NCBI GenBank assembly: GCA_034189225.1
Contig: JAXHVL010000180.1
Location: forward strand, 1-57,748
Origin: JAXHTY01 sp034189225
GTDB lineage: Bacteria; Desulfobacterota; Desulfobacteria; Desulfobacterales; Desulfosudaceae
DNA: 57,748 nt
Reading direction: 5' to 3'
A program made the translations under genes and the position numbers. Below the pieces are notes generated by a model, which was not told the DNA's origin, made no database searches, and saw only the letters and a list, made by a program, of their open reading frames with translations. Shown here piece after piece: positions 1 through 8,604 of this stretch (positions within the stretch are counted from its first letter, which is position 1; every line of letters starts with the position of its first letter).

Positions 1-199
1 GCTCGCGGTCTTTTGTTCTACAGACTTTTGCAACAGGCCGTGAATGTGCCATCAGTAACCTATAAAGAGATGGTAGCCCAAGGCCAAAATCAGGGTTAGC
101 GAAGTGGATACCCCCTAAAAATAATTTTGCGTCCAACGGCAATAATCTTGTTTATTATGAATACCATATTTCTGGCTCAAAGGGAAGAAACCCAGAATC

Positions 200-355
200 T
201 ATGTGCCCGCACGGTATCGGCGTATTCGGCCAGATCGCCGATGGCCTCGAAGTGGTCACTGATGCCGATGATATCGGCGTGGCGGATTTCCGCAAGCAGG
301 TCCAGGGTCTGCTCCGCTACCACCATGTTGTCCGTGCTGGAATAGGTGGATTCAG
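200..355 (-). pseudogene. Remnant of a PHP-domain phosphoesterase-like gene
   Basis: Read on the minus strand, about 50 codons are open and give a peptide containing STYSSTDNMVVAEQTLDLL and then DIIGISDHFEAIGDL. This resembles the part of PHP-family metal-dependent phosphoesterases just after the first His pair (HSxYSxxDN...ISDHFE). A stop codon lies directly upstream in the frame, the N-terminal metal-binding histidines are missing, and the reading frame loses sense past about position 200. It therefore looks like an internal fragment left by deletion. The rest of positions 1-639 shows no convincing gene. A recent insertion of the following defence island could explain the broken neighbour. 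The family assignment rests on motif recognition only. Confidence 0.45.
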
Positions 356-639
356 AGCGTTACGGGATGATGACAGACATTCCGGAAGTTCGCTTGCTGT
401 CCGCTTTTTCCGGAGAGATTACCCGGCAGTTTTTTCGCACTGTGGCGCCGGCAGCCCCTTGTATCCATTTCAAATCAATGCTATAAACAAAAATTTCCAG
501 GGCAGGCTATTATGACGCGGATGCAGCGTGCCATTGAAGGTAACGAGAGGGGTGTCGGGGGGTGTTGAGCTGGTGATCGATCGCGCATGCCGGGCCGTAT
601 CGTTATTGAAACGTATCTGAGAGGGTTAAAGAGGCGCAT

Positions 640-3600
640 ATGAAAGATATCATCGCCACCTGTGAGCCAAGAGCCGATATTCTGGAGGGGACGTTCAACC
701 CCGAGATTTTTACAGCCTCGTTAAATGCGGTGATTCAATATTATCAGACGAATCAGCCCGGTGTGCATTCGATCTATACGGATGCGGAACAATTTTTCAC
801 GGCAGGGACGTACGCCACGGAAGGCTTTAAACAGGTGCTGAGTGAGGTGTTTGCGCGCCTGGCCGGTGACGGCACCGCGCCGGCCATCCACCGGCTGGAA
901 ACCGCCTTTGGCGGCGGTAAAACCCATACCCTGATCGCCTGTACGCACATCGGATACCAGGGCGATGCCTTGAAATCCTGCCTTAAGGACCTTGTGGCCT
1001 CCAAATGGCTTCCCCCAAAAGGGGAGATCGATGTGGTGGGCATTTCCGGTATTGATATACCCGTGCACAACCCCAAGGGCACCCAGTTGATTCCATATAC
1101 CCTCTGGGGCGAGATCGCCTACCAGATCGGGGGAAGGGAATTGTACAAGGCCGTTGAAGCCGATGCCGCCGCTCATGCCGCGCCCGGAAAAAATTATTTT
1201 GAAACCGTTTTCAAAGGCCGGAAAGTGCTGGTCATGATCGACGAACTGGCCCAGTACGCCGCCCGGCTCTCTGCGGCCAGGGCGGACGGAAGCGAACAGC
1301 TGGCCGCTTTTTTGCTGGCGCTGCACGATTATGCCCGGTCCCATGCGGGCATCTCAATCATTTTTACCCTTGCCAGCACCACCGATGCCTTTGCCCGGCA
1401 GACTGAACAACTGGCCGGCCTGCTTGCCGAAACCACGGGCAGGGAAGTAACCGCCGATGACGCGCTGAGCATGGGAGATCAGGCCATTCAAAGCATCGCC
1501 AGCGTGGTGGCCCGGGACGCCACCTCTGTGGTGCCGGTGCAGGCCTCGGAAATATCCCGTGTGCTTGCCAAGCGGTTGTTTGTCAGCATTGATCACACCG
1601 CCGCTGCCGAGATTGCCGCGCAATACGGGGAGATGTATCGCAACAACTCGGACCGGCTGCCGGAAAGGGCCGTGCGCAGCGATTTTTATGACAGCCTGAT
1701 CGCCCACTATCCTTTTCATCCCACATTTATTGATTTTTTGAATAATAAGCTGGCTGCGTATGAAAATTTTCAGGGCACCCGCGGCGTTTTACGGGTCCTG
1801 GCCCTGGCCGTTCGGAACCTGTGGCAGAAACAGGCCCGGATTCCGATGATTCATGCCTGCCACCTGGATATGCGGAACCCCCGCATCGTCAACGAGGTGG
1901 TGGGCCGCACCGGCAGCGGGGACCTGCTTGCGGTTCTCAATGCGGATGTGGGCGGTGCCGATACGGATACCCTGACCGGCGGCATCAGCAACGCCCAGGA
2001 GGCGGACCGCCGCAACCCCCATCCGGAAGGATACCCTCTTTACGAATACACCTGGAAAACGGTTTTTCTGCATAGCCTGGTGGGCCGGGACAAGGGGCTG
2101 GGCTCGAATATTTTCGGCCTCACTGAGCAGGACGCGCTGTTTGATGTCAGTTTCCCCGGCCTGACCCCGCCCCAGGCGGTCAAGGCCCTGGAGGAAATAC
2201 AGGACAGCGCCTTTTATCTACGTTTTGATCAGGGCCGCTATTACGCCAGCCTGGATCCCTCCGTAAATATCGCCCTGGCCAAAATTCGCCGCGGCCTTCA
2301 ATCCCGGTCGGTTCGCGACCTGCTGGACGCCACGGCTCGAAAGGTGGTCAGTGAAACGGCCGGACCGTTTACCATCCTCACGGATGTGACCGCGCCGGAG
2401 CATATTGACGATAAAACCGGAAAGCCCGTTCTGGCCTTGATCGCCTTAAATGCCGATGCCATTAATGTGCCGGACTTTGTCACCACGGCCGGTCCCAACC
2501 GCCCCCGCATCGAGCAGAATCTTGTCTTCCTTTTGGTGCCGGAAACCGTGAAAGCAAAAACCGGCAAGGCCGAGCAGCAATCCATTGACACCGCCGCCAC
2601 GGGTCCCGACGGGCCGTCGAATAAACGGCATCAGCTCCATGAGCTGGCCCGATGGGTGCTGGCCATGCGGGAGCTTAAAAAAAATCCACAGAATTACAGT
2701 ATTTCGCCCCAGAAACTCACGGGTGACGATTTTCATCAACGCCATACCGAACGGGAAAACGCCCTGATTTCCCGGGTAACGGAAACTTATCGCTATCTGT
2801 GGTATCCATCGGCCAGCGGCCAGATCGTTTGCAAGGAGATCCGGACCGCCGGCGGCGAAGGCGGGGCCGCCGTGATGGAGCAGATCAAACAGGTATTGCT
2901 GGACGACAATGAACTGATTACCGGCGATCATACCACCCAGGCCGATCTGACCAGCCTTGGAAAACTGTTTTTCGGTCAGCAGGATATCGTGGAGATCGCC
3001 ACCCTTCGAAACAGTTTCTGCCGTATCCGCAAGTGGCCCATCCTGGCGGCCCCGGAGGTGCTGGCCCAGGTCGTGCGCGCCGGGGTGAGCGCGGGCAAGT
3101 GGTGCCTGTTCCGCATGGGCAAGGCCGACGCCACCGTCCCGGAAGAAATTTACAGCCGGGAGACAGGGGAGGTGCCCTTAAGCCTCGATATCGATAACGA
3201 ATATGCCCTGGTTACCCCGGCCGGTGCCCGGCAGCGGGGCTGGGGGAAACCATCCGAACCGGACATGCGCCAGCTTCAGGACAAGGTCTGGGATGTGGCC
3301 CGCCAGTCTTCCGTCAGCACGGTGTCCAAAATTTCGGACAAACTGGCCGACACCTTTGGCGATGTACCGGCGCCATCCCTGGAAGACGCCCTGCTGAAAC
3401 TGATCCAGGCCAACAAGCTCTTTGCCTTCAAGGGGGATGCGGGGCAGCAGGGAAAGCCCGAGCTGATCAAGGGCGCCGGCGCGTCATTTTATGTGCCCGA
3501 TGAACAGGACGTGATCATCACGCCCTCCCAGGCCGCGCAAAAGGGATGGGTGGATCAACAGGACAACACCCTTCGGTTCTCAGGCAAGGAAGGGGCGGAA

Positions 3601-3894
3601 AGGATCATGCCCCTGCTCAAACGGCTGGGATCGATTTACGCAAAAGGCGGCAAAACCCGGATCGATGTGCTGGACTTAACCGACATGGCGCTGCCGGATG
3701 GGGGCACCCTGCGCATGACCCTGGAAAATGCGTCACCGGAGACCATTCAATTGCTGAGCGAACTCTTTGAAACCATTGACGGACTGGTTTCCGTCAGCGA
3801 GCACACCGGCTGTGATTTAACCATTTATCAGCCGGAAAATGACTGTCCCTTTGTAAAGGCACTTCAGAAAGATCCGAATAAGGACGCCTCATGA
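640..3894 (+). CDS. DUF499-type P-loop ATPase of a defence island
   Basis: A 1084-residue protein with a Walker A motif in the form AFGGGKTHT (about residues 89-97) and a Walker B motif LVMIDELAQY (about 197-206), the arrangement seen in DUF499/AAA-like ATPases of phage-defence loci. A winged-helix-like C-terminal third follows, without clear catalytic motifs. The ATG is preceded by a purine-rich stretch (AGAGG about 8 bases upstream). It is the first gene of the plus-strand cluster and its stop overlaps the next start by four bases (ATGA), so the two are probably translationally coupled. By context it is the ATPase partner of the methylase and helicase downstream. From family knowledge such ATPases accompany DUF1156 methylases. 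Its exact role (DNA loading, remodelling or sensing) cannot be read from sequence. Confidence 0.85.
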   Translation: MKDIIATCEPRADILEGTFNPEIFTASLNAVIQYYQTNQPGVHSIYTDAEQFFTAGTYATEGFKQVLSEVFARLAGDGTAPAIHRLETAFGGGKTHTLIACTHIGYQGDALKSCLKDLVASKWLPPKGEIDVVGISGIDIPVHNPKGTQLIPYTLWGEIAYQIGGRELYKAVEADAAAHAAPGKNYFETVFKGRKVLVMIDELAQYAARLSAARADGSEQLAAFLLALHDYARSHAGISIIFTLASTTDAFARQTEQLAGLLAETTGREVTADDALSMGDQAIQSIASVVARDATSVVPVQASEISRVLAKRLFVSIDHTAAAEIAAQYGEMYRNNSDRLPERAVRSDFYDSLIAHYPFHPTFIDFLNNKLAAYENFQGTRGVLRVLALAVRNLWQKQARIPMIHACHLDMRNPRIVNEVVGRTGSGDLLAVLNADVGGADTDTLTGGISNAQEADRRNPHPEGYPLYEYTWKTVFLHSLVGRDKGLGSNIFGLTEQDALFDVSFPGLTPPQAVKALEEIQDSAFYLRFDQGRYYASLDPSVNIALAKIRRGLQSRSVRDLLDATARKVVSETAGPFTILTDVTAPEHIDDKTGKPVLALIALNADAINVPDFVTTAGPNRPRIEQNLVFLLVPETVKAKTGKAEQQSIDTAATGPDGPSNKRHQLHELARWVLAMRELKKNPQNYSISPQKLTGDDFHQRHTERENALISRVTETYRYLWYPSASGQIVCKEIRTAGGEGGAAVMEQIKQVLLDDNELITGDHTTQADLTSLGKLFFGQQDIVEIATLRNSFCRIRKWPILAAPEVLAQVVRAGVSAGKWCLFRMGKADATVPEEIYSRETGEVPLSLDIDNEYALVTPAGARQRGWGKPSEPDMRQLQDKVWDVARQSSVSTVSKISDKLADTFGDVPAPSLEDALLKLIQANKLFAFKGDAGQQGKPELIKGAGASFYVPDEQDVIITPSQAAQKGWVDQQDNTLRFSGKEGAERIMPLLKRLGSIYAKGGKTRIDVLDLTDMALPDGGTLRMTLENASPETIQLLSELFETIDGLVSVSEHTGCDLTIYQPENDCPFVKALQKDPNKDAS

Positions 3895-4505
3895 CCCCCA
3901 AACCCTCAACAACCGCAAAGGCCCGGGCCCATTACCATCAAAAGGTCAGGCCGGAAATCGTGAAGGCCCCATGGGTGCTGCGGGTGACCGAGCATAAGGA
4001 CAGGCCCGTGCCGGTGTTTGTCATCAAACAGCGGCTCTGGCCGGACCAGCGTTCCGACACCGACGACATGGTGGCCCCGCGCTCTATATTAAAGGAACGG
4101 GGCTTTTTGTACGGCCAGCCTCAGCGGCGGTGCTTGCCGGTGCTGCGGACGATCCTGGGCCGGGTCAATGATTACCGGGACGTCCCCCTGGACCTGGGTC
4201 AATACCTGAGCGGCACGCAAATTACCTTTCGGGACAACCTGCCGGCGGACGAGGAAGCCGGGTATAAACTGGCTCTGATCTTCAAGCTTCAGGAGCGCAT
4301 CAAGGAAATGGACCGGGTGGAACTGATCGCCAGACGGGTGGACCGGTTCACCCGGGAAGAGGCGGGATACTGGTATTCCCGTATGACTACGTTCGGCAAT
4401 GCGGCCAGCCGCTGGGCCATGGCCGGCATGAAAATCATGCTCGCCGGCCAGCCCCATGACCCCCACATCGACACCATGCTGGCCGATCTGCGCCGGCGCG
4501 GATAA
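3891..4505 (+). CDS. Small accessory protein of the ATPase-methylase operon
   Basis: A 204-residue basic protein that I cannot assign to a named family with confidence. It begins with an Arg/Lys/His-rich stretch, has a central segment with DVPLDLGQYL, and a helical C-terminal half with EEAGYWYSRMTTFG. There is no signal peptide or membrane segment. It starts inside the stop codon of the ATPase gene (ATGA overlap) and ends 21 bases before the methylase gene, so it is embedded in the operon and likely acts with both neighbours. Small proteins of this size occur between DUF499 ATPase and DUF1156 methylase genes in related loci (recalled, not checked). Adaptor or subunit of the ATPase is a guess from position only. 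Confidence 0.8.
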   Translation: MTPKPSTTAKARAHYHQKVRPEIVKAPWVLRVTEHKDRPVPVFVIKQRLWPDQRSDTDDMVAPRSILKERGFLYGQPQRRCLPVLRTILGRVNDYRDVPLDLGQYLSGTQITFRDNLPADEEAGYKLALIFKLQERIKEMDRVELIARRVDRFTREEAGYWYSRMTTFGNAASRWAMAGMKIMLAGQPHDPHIDTMLADLRRRG

Positions 4506-4526
4506 TATTGAATTTCGGGAGTCACC

Positions 4527-7500
4527 ATGACCACATCCTGGCAAGATGATCTGCGATTGATTGAAGCCGGCTTTCCCTGCCACCAGGTGGGCGCCGAAAC
4601 CCAGCGGGAACGCGGGGCCAGTTCGGCCCTGCCGCCGCTCTATTTTCTGCATGTCTGGTGGGCCAGACGGCCCTTGACCCCCTCCCGGGCCGCGGTCCTG
4701 GCCTCGCTCTTGCCGGCGGATACCGATCCGGACTGGTTTTTGCGCCAACTCGGTATTGAAAAACGGGTGGTGGAGATCAATGGCGTGCAGTGGACGTTGA
4801 CCGGCAAGCTGCTGGATAAAATGGAAACCACCGATGACGGGGCGGAAGTGTTGGTGATCGATCAGACCGTACTCAACTGGCTGGGAAAGGAGAATGAACG
4901 ACGGGGAAAAAATCGGGAGATGATTTCCCAATTGAAGGTTGATAATGATCTTGCCCACCATCCCGTTTTAAAAAATTGGGAAAGTCATTCCAAAGCAATT
5001 CCCAAATCCTGGCCCGAACTTGACGAACACCTGCCCACCAGGCTGATCACCGCAGATCCGGCGCTTATCAATGCCCGTATTGAATTTGCCAAGCTGGATT
5101 CGGTGAAAAAAAATCTCGGCCGCACAATTAAGTGGGACCCGGAAGATTTATATGGTTATTCCCGGGCCTTTTTAAAAGCGCCAAAACCCGCGAAAACACC
5201 TCAAGTTGTTCTTGACCCCACAGCCGGAGGCGGATCAATTCCTTTTGAAGCCATACGGTTGGGTCATAATGTTATTGCCAATGAATTAAACCCTGTGGCC
5301 AGTGTTATTCTTCATGCCACCCTGGATTATCCGGCCAAATACGGTCCGGAGCTGGCCAACGACATCAAACACTGGGGCAATATGCTACATGATCATGTAG
5401 CAGCGGCCATGCAGGACATGACCCCTTTTTCTCCCTTGCCATCTGCCGAGAAAAAACATCTGACGAATCATTGCGCCCAATGCCCGGAGCTGATTTCTGA
5501 ATTTGATGTGCCGGAATTTGATCAGACCGGTCTGCTTTTCTGCCGCCAGGTCACCTGCCCCAATTGCGGCGGCGAGGCGCCGCTGCTCAACACCTGCTGG
5601 CTGAGCAAGGAAGAAGGCAAAAAATGGGGGGCGGCCATTGTTTGCGATGGTCGCAAACAGAACGGCACGGTGCGGTTTGAAACCTTTCGGGTTGAAAACG
5701 GCAAGGGTCCCAAAGGCGAAGAACCGGACCAGTCAACCGTGAAGGGCGGTGTCGGCCAGTGCGTTCACTGCCGCCAGGCCATTGATGCAGACGAGATCAA
5801 GGCCCAGGCCCGCGGGGAATCGCGTCATGGGAAATGGCAGGACCGCCTCTATTGCGTGGTGGGGGTGCGGTTTCAGCCCAAGCTGGACAAAGACGGCCAT
5901 CCCCTGCGCTACAAAAGCGGTGAAAAAAAGGGGGACATCAAGACCGAAAAGATCCGTTTTTTCCGACCGCCCAACCAGATGGACCTGGATGCCCTGAAAA
6001 AAGCGGAAAAACAGCTGGCCGATAATTTGGACCGTTGGGAAGCAGCCGGCCTGATTCCCACGGAAAAGATTCCCCTGGCGCACAAGACCAAAGAACCACT
6101 TCGTGTGGGCATGAACCGCTGGTGCGACATGTTCACGCCCCGGCAGCTACTGGGCCATGTTTTTCTGATCGAGGCCCTCCTCCGCCTCAAGCCGCAGATT
6201 CTGGCCGAGCTGGGCCCGGAAAAAGGCAAGGCCCTAATCACCTACTTGCAGTTCGCCATTGACAAGGGAGTGGATTATAACAGCCGGCAGACGCGCTGGG
6301 AATATACACGAGGGATTGTTAAGGGAAATTTTGGCAGACATGACTTTTCCCTGAAATGGACTTTCGGAGAAATGATTTTTTCCGGCCCCCATTCCGGGTT
6401 TGCCTGGTGTCTTTCCCAGATTTACGACGCCTTCCGGGGCATGGCTGACTTAGTGGCCAACAAAACTTCCGCAACATCGAAAGTGCATATTACAACCAAC
6501 ACCGCCGCCCATATGCCTGATGTCGCGGATAGTTCCGTGGACGTAATCTGCATGGACCCGCCTTACTATAACAATGTCCAATATGCCGAGCTGTCCGATT
6601 ATTTCTATGTCTGGCAGAAACGCACCTTATCGGATCTGTATCCGGACAGTTTCAGACGTCGGCTGACCGACAAGCAGAACGAGGCCGTGGCCAACCCCGA
6701 TCGGGACGGCGGCAGTAAAGCCGCCCATGGCACTTATGAAAATATGATGACCGATATTTTTAAGGAGTGCCGTCGCGTGGTCAAGCCCCTGGGTATGATG
6801 ACCTTGATGTTTACCCACAAAAGTCAGGATGCTTGGGAAGCCTTGACCCGCTCTCTGATTACCAGCGGCTGGACCATCACTGCCACCGTACCGGTAGAAG
6901 CCGAAAGCACTCATTCTATGCACTTAATGGAAAAGGCCGGGGCAGTCAGTTCGGTCTTCATCGCCTGTCGCAAACGCACCACTCAATCAACCGAACCGGC
7001 CCTGTGGTCCGGTTTCGGCGGGGCCGGGGTGCAGCAGCGGATTCAGTCGGCTGTGGCCGAAGGCCTGAAGGAGTTTGCGCCATTGCAGCTCAACCCCGTG
7101 GATGAGATGGTGGCCGCCTATGGCCGGGCATTGCGGGTGCTGTCCGAGCAATGGCCGGTTATTGACGGAGATGCGGAAGTCGGCCCGATCCGGGCCATGA
7201 ACGAGGCCAGCCGGGTGGTGTCCGAGCACCAGATTCAACGGATTACCGGCGGCAGGTTGAGCGTGGCCGATCTTCTGCCGGAGGCGGCCATGGCCGTTAC
7301 CCTGTTCGGGATATACCGCCTGTCCGAATTCCCCTATGACGAAGCCCTGAATATCTCCAAGTCCCTGAACATGGCCCTGGAAGGCAAGACCGGGGGGTAT
7401 GAAGCCGCCGGCCGGTTCATCGGCTACGCCACCGGCGCCGGCAGCGGCAGAGCCCGCCGCACCCCGGCCGAAGAAGCCGGATTTCATGCACCCCTGGTGC

Positions 7501-7763
7501 GCAAAGGTGCCAAGCTGCGGCTGGCCCGGCCCGAGGAACGCCACTCATCACGCCTGAGCCATCCCCAGACCGAATGGGATGTGCTGACCGGCGTGATCAT
7601 GGCCTTTCGGGAAGGGGACATGCCGGTGGCCCGCGCCTACCTGGACCGGCATGCCCCGACCAAGCACTCCCTGATCCAGGCCCTTCTCGAGGTCTGGGCC
7701 GCAGAGATTCCCGACCCGGCCATAAAAAAAGAGGCAAAGGCGATTGTCTTTGGGCTACAATGA
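4527..7763 (+). CDS. DUF1156-type DNA methyltransferase, DPPY adenine class
   Basis: A 1078-residue protein with the hallmarks of large defence-associated adenine methylases. The N-terminus has the DUF1156-like segment LYFLHVWWARRPLTPSRA (about residues 35-52). A SAM-binding loop DPTAGGGSIPFEA lies near residues 230-242. A cysteine-rich zinc-ribbon insertion occupies about residues 315-420 (CAQC, CPNCGG, CVHC). The catalytic motif IV is DPPYYNNVQY starting near residue 677, typical of N6-adenine or N4-cytosine modification. The C-terminal third is helical. It shares an operon with the ATPase and helicase and probably marks host DNA or is the modification/targeting arm of the defence system. 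Length and domain order fit the family; target sequence unknown. Confidence 0.88.
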   Translation: MTTSWQDDLRLIEAGFPCHQVGAETQRERGASSALPPLYFLHVWWARRPLTPSRAAVLASLLPADTDPDWFLRQLGIEKRVVEINGVQWTLTGKLLDKMETTDDGAEVLVIDQTVLNWLGKENERRGKNREMISQLKVDNDLAHHPVLKNWESHSKAIPKSWPELDEHLPTRLITADPALINARIEFAKLDSVKKNLGRTIKWDPEDLYGYSRAFLKAPKPAKTPQVVLDPTAGGGSIPFEAIRLGHNVIANELNPVASVILHATLDYPAKYGPELANDIKHWGNMLHDHVAAAMQDMTPFSPLPSAEKKHLTNHCAQCPELISEFDVPEFDQTGLLFCRQVTCPNCGGEAPLLNTCWLSKEEGKKWGAAIVCDGRKQNGTVRFETFRVENGKGPKGEEPDQSTVKGGVGQCVHCRQAIDADEIKAQARGESRHGKWQDRLYCVVGVRFQPKLDKDGHPLRYKSGEKKGDIKTEKIRFFRPPNQMDLDALKKAEKQLADNLDRWEAAGLIPTEKIPLAHKTKEPLRVGMNRWCDMFTPRQLLGHVFLIEALLRLKPQILAELGPEKGKALITYLQFAIDKGVDYNSRQTRWEYTRGIVKGNFGRHDFSLKWTFGEMIFSGPHSGFAWCLSQIYDAFRGMADLVANKTSATSKVHITTNTAAHMPDVADSSVDVICMDPPYYNNVQYAELSDYFYVWQKRTLSDLYPDSFRRRLTDKQNEAVANPDRDGGSKAAHGTYENMMTDIFKECRRVVKPLGMMTLMFTHKSQDAWEALTRSLITSGWTITATVPVEAESTHSMHLMEKAGAVSSVFIACRKRTTQSTEPALWSGFGGAGVQQRIQSAVAEGLKEFAPLQLNPVDEMVAAYGRALRVLSEQWPVIDGDAEVGPIRAMNEASRVVSEHQIQRITGGRLSVADLLPEAAMAVTLFGIYRLSEFPYDEALNISKSLNMALEGKTGGYEAAGRFIGYATGAGSGRARRTPAEEAGFHAPLVRKGAKLRLARPEERHSSRLSHPQTEWDVLTGVIMAFREGDMPVARAYLDRHAPTKHSLIQALLEVWAAEIPDPAIKKEAKAIVFGLQ

Positions 7764-7779
7764 TTCTGCTTGAAAATGA

Positions 7780-7809
7780 TTGACACAAAGTTGCGAATGA
7801 TGATAGTAT
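7780..7809 (+). promoter_or_regulatory. Internal sigma-70-like promoter before the NYN gene
   Basis: A -35 box TTGACA (7780-7785) and a -10-like box TAGTAT (7804-7809) are separated by 18 bases, immediately after the methylase stop codon. This would start a transcript near 7816, upstream of the hairpin at 7854-7884. It indicates that the NYN and helicase genes have their own promoter. Confidence 0.55.
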
Positions 7810-7853
7810 GTTTATTATGAATTCATCCCCATGGCGCCACGGCGGCATGGGCC

Positions 7854-7884
7854 GCCCTGGTGGTACCCACCAGGGCATTTTTTT
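7854..7884 (+). terminator. Intrinsic terminator/attenuator between methylase and NYN genes
   Basis: A perfect 10-bp stem (GCCCTGGTGG/CCACCAGGGC) with a 3-base loop is followed by seven T residues. It would end transcripts of the ATPase-methylase operon. It would also end any transcript started at the promoter at 7780-7809, giving a leader of about 70 bases. It sits only 15 bases before the NYN start codon, so it may act as an attenuator for the nuclease and helicase genes. Confidence 0.75.
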
Positions 7885-7899
7885 GCACGGGGGGGTAAT

Positions 7900-8538
7900 A
7901 TGGGCCGAAAGGTCTCTTTTTTTATAGATGGCTTTAATGTATATCATTCCCTGAAACCGTATGATTCTGCTTCCCGCCGGTATCTCACCTTATATAAACA
8001 ATATCTCTGGCTTGATTTTATGCGTCTGGCGAGACGTTTTGTTGTCAATAAAGACACCCTTTCCGATGTGTTTTATTTTACGGCCCTTGCATACTGGCGG
8101 CCGGCTTCCCAAGCACGCCATAAGATATTGATTTCTGCACTTGAGAATGCGGGTGTCAAGGTCATAAAAGGCAATTTCAAGGCAAAGGATCGTTATTGCA
8201 TGGCTTGTGGCGCTTCCTACATATATCATGAAGAAAAGGAAACCGACGTTAATATTGCTGTTCATCTGTTAAACGAGGCCTACAAGAACACTTATGATAA
8301 GGCAATTATGGTGACCACGGACACGGATTTGATTCCCGCGATTCAGGTGGCAAAAACCGCTTTTCCGGCCAAACGGTTCGGCGTACTTTTTCCGATTGAC
8401 CGATGGTCTTCGCAATTAAGCCAGGTTTGTGATTTCTGGCTGAAGATTCGAAAAAAAGACCTGCGTAAAAGTCAGTTTCCGGATGAAGTGGTGCTGCCGA
8501 ATGGCGTGGTGCTTAATCGGCCTCCGACTTGGCGGTGA
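7900..8538 (+). CDS. NYN-domain (PIN-like) putative RNase
   Basis: A 212-residue protein opening with RKVSFFIDGFNVYHSL, the NYN-family signature in which the first Asp and Asn bind metal. It has a KETDVNIAVHLLNEAY segment with the second conserved acidic site and TTDTDLIPAIQVAK carrying the last Asp pair. These are the acidic residues expected for a PIN-like metal-dependent ribonuclease. I start it at the ATG at 7900, preceded by a G-rich Shine-Dalgarno-like run, because the longer frame would read through the terminator hairpin. It lies between the methylase and the helicase and is probably controlled separately from the ATPase operon. A role as the RNA-cleaving effector of the defence island is inference. 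GC content and codon use are lower than in the flanking genes, suggesting separate acquisition. Confidence 0.85.
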   Translation: MGRKVSFFIDGFNVYHSLKPYDSASRRYLTLYKQYLWLDFMRLARRFVVNKDTLSDVFYFTALAYWRPASQARHKILISALENAGVKVIKGNFKAKDRYCMACGASYIYHEEKETDVNIAVHLLNEAYKNTYDKAIMVTTDTDLIPAIQVAKTAFPAKRFGVLFPIDRWSSQLSQVCDFWLKIRKKDLRKSQFPDEVVLPNGVVLNRPPTWR

Positions 8539-8604
8539 TTGGCCTGTCGGCGCAGAGCGAGTCAGGATCAGGATGCCTTGAAAAGAATTGGGGAATTGTG
8601 GCCA

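Noticed and set aside
4089..4961. Minus-strand open frame of 290 codons spanning the accessory and methylase genes
   Set aside because: It crosses two genes of the opposite strand, has no start signal, and its composition is typical of antisense GC-rich reading.
7831..7899. Upstream extension of the NYN frame (23 more codons)
   Set aside because: The extension would be translated from the terminator hairpin and is Pro/Trp/Arg-rich without family similarity; the ATG at 7900 starts exactly at the conserved NYN strand.
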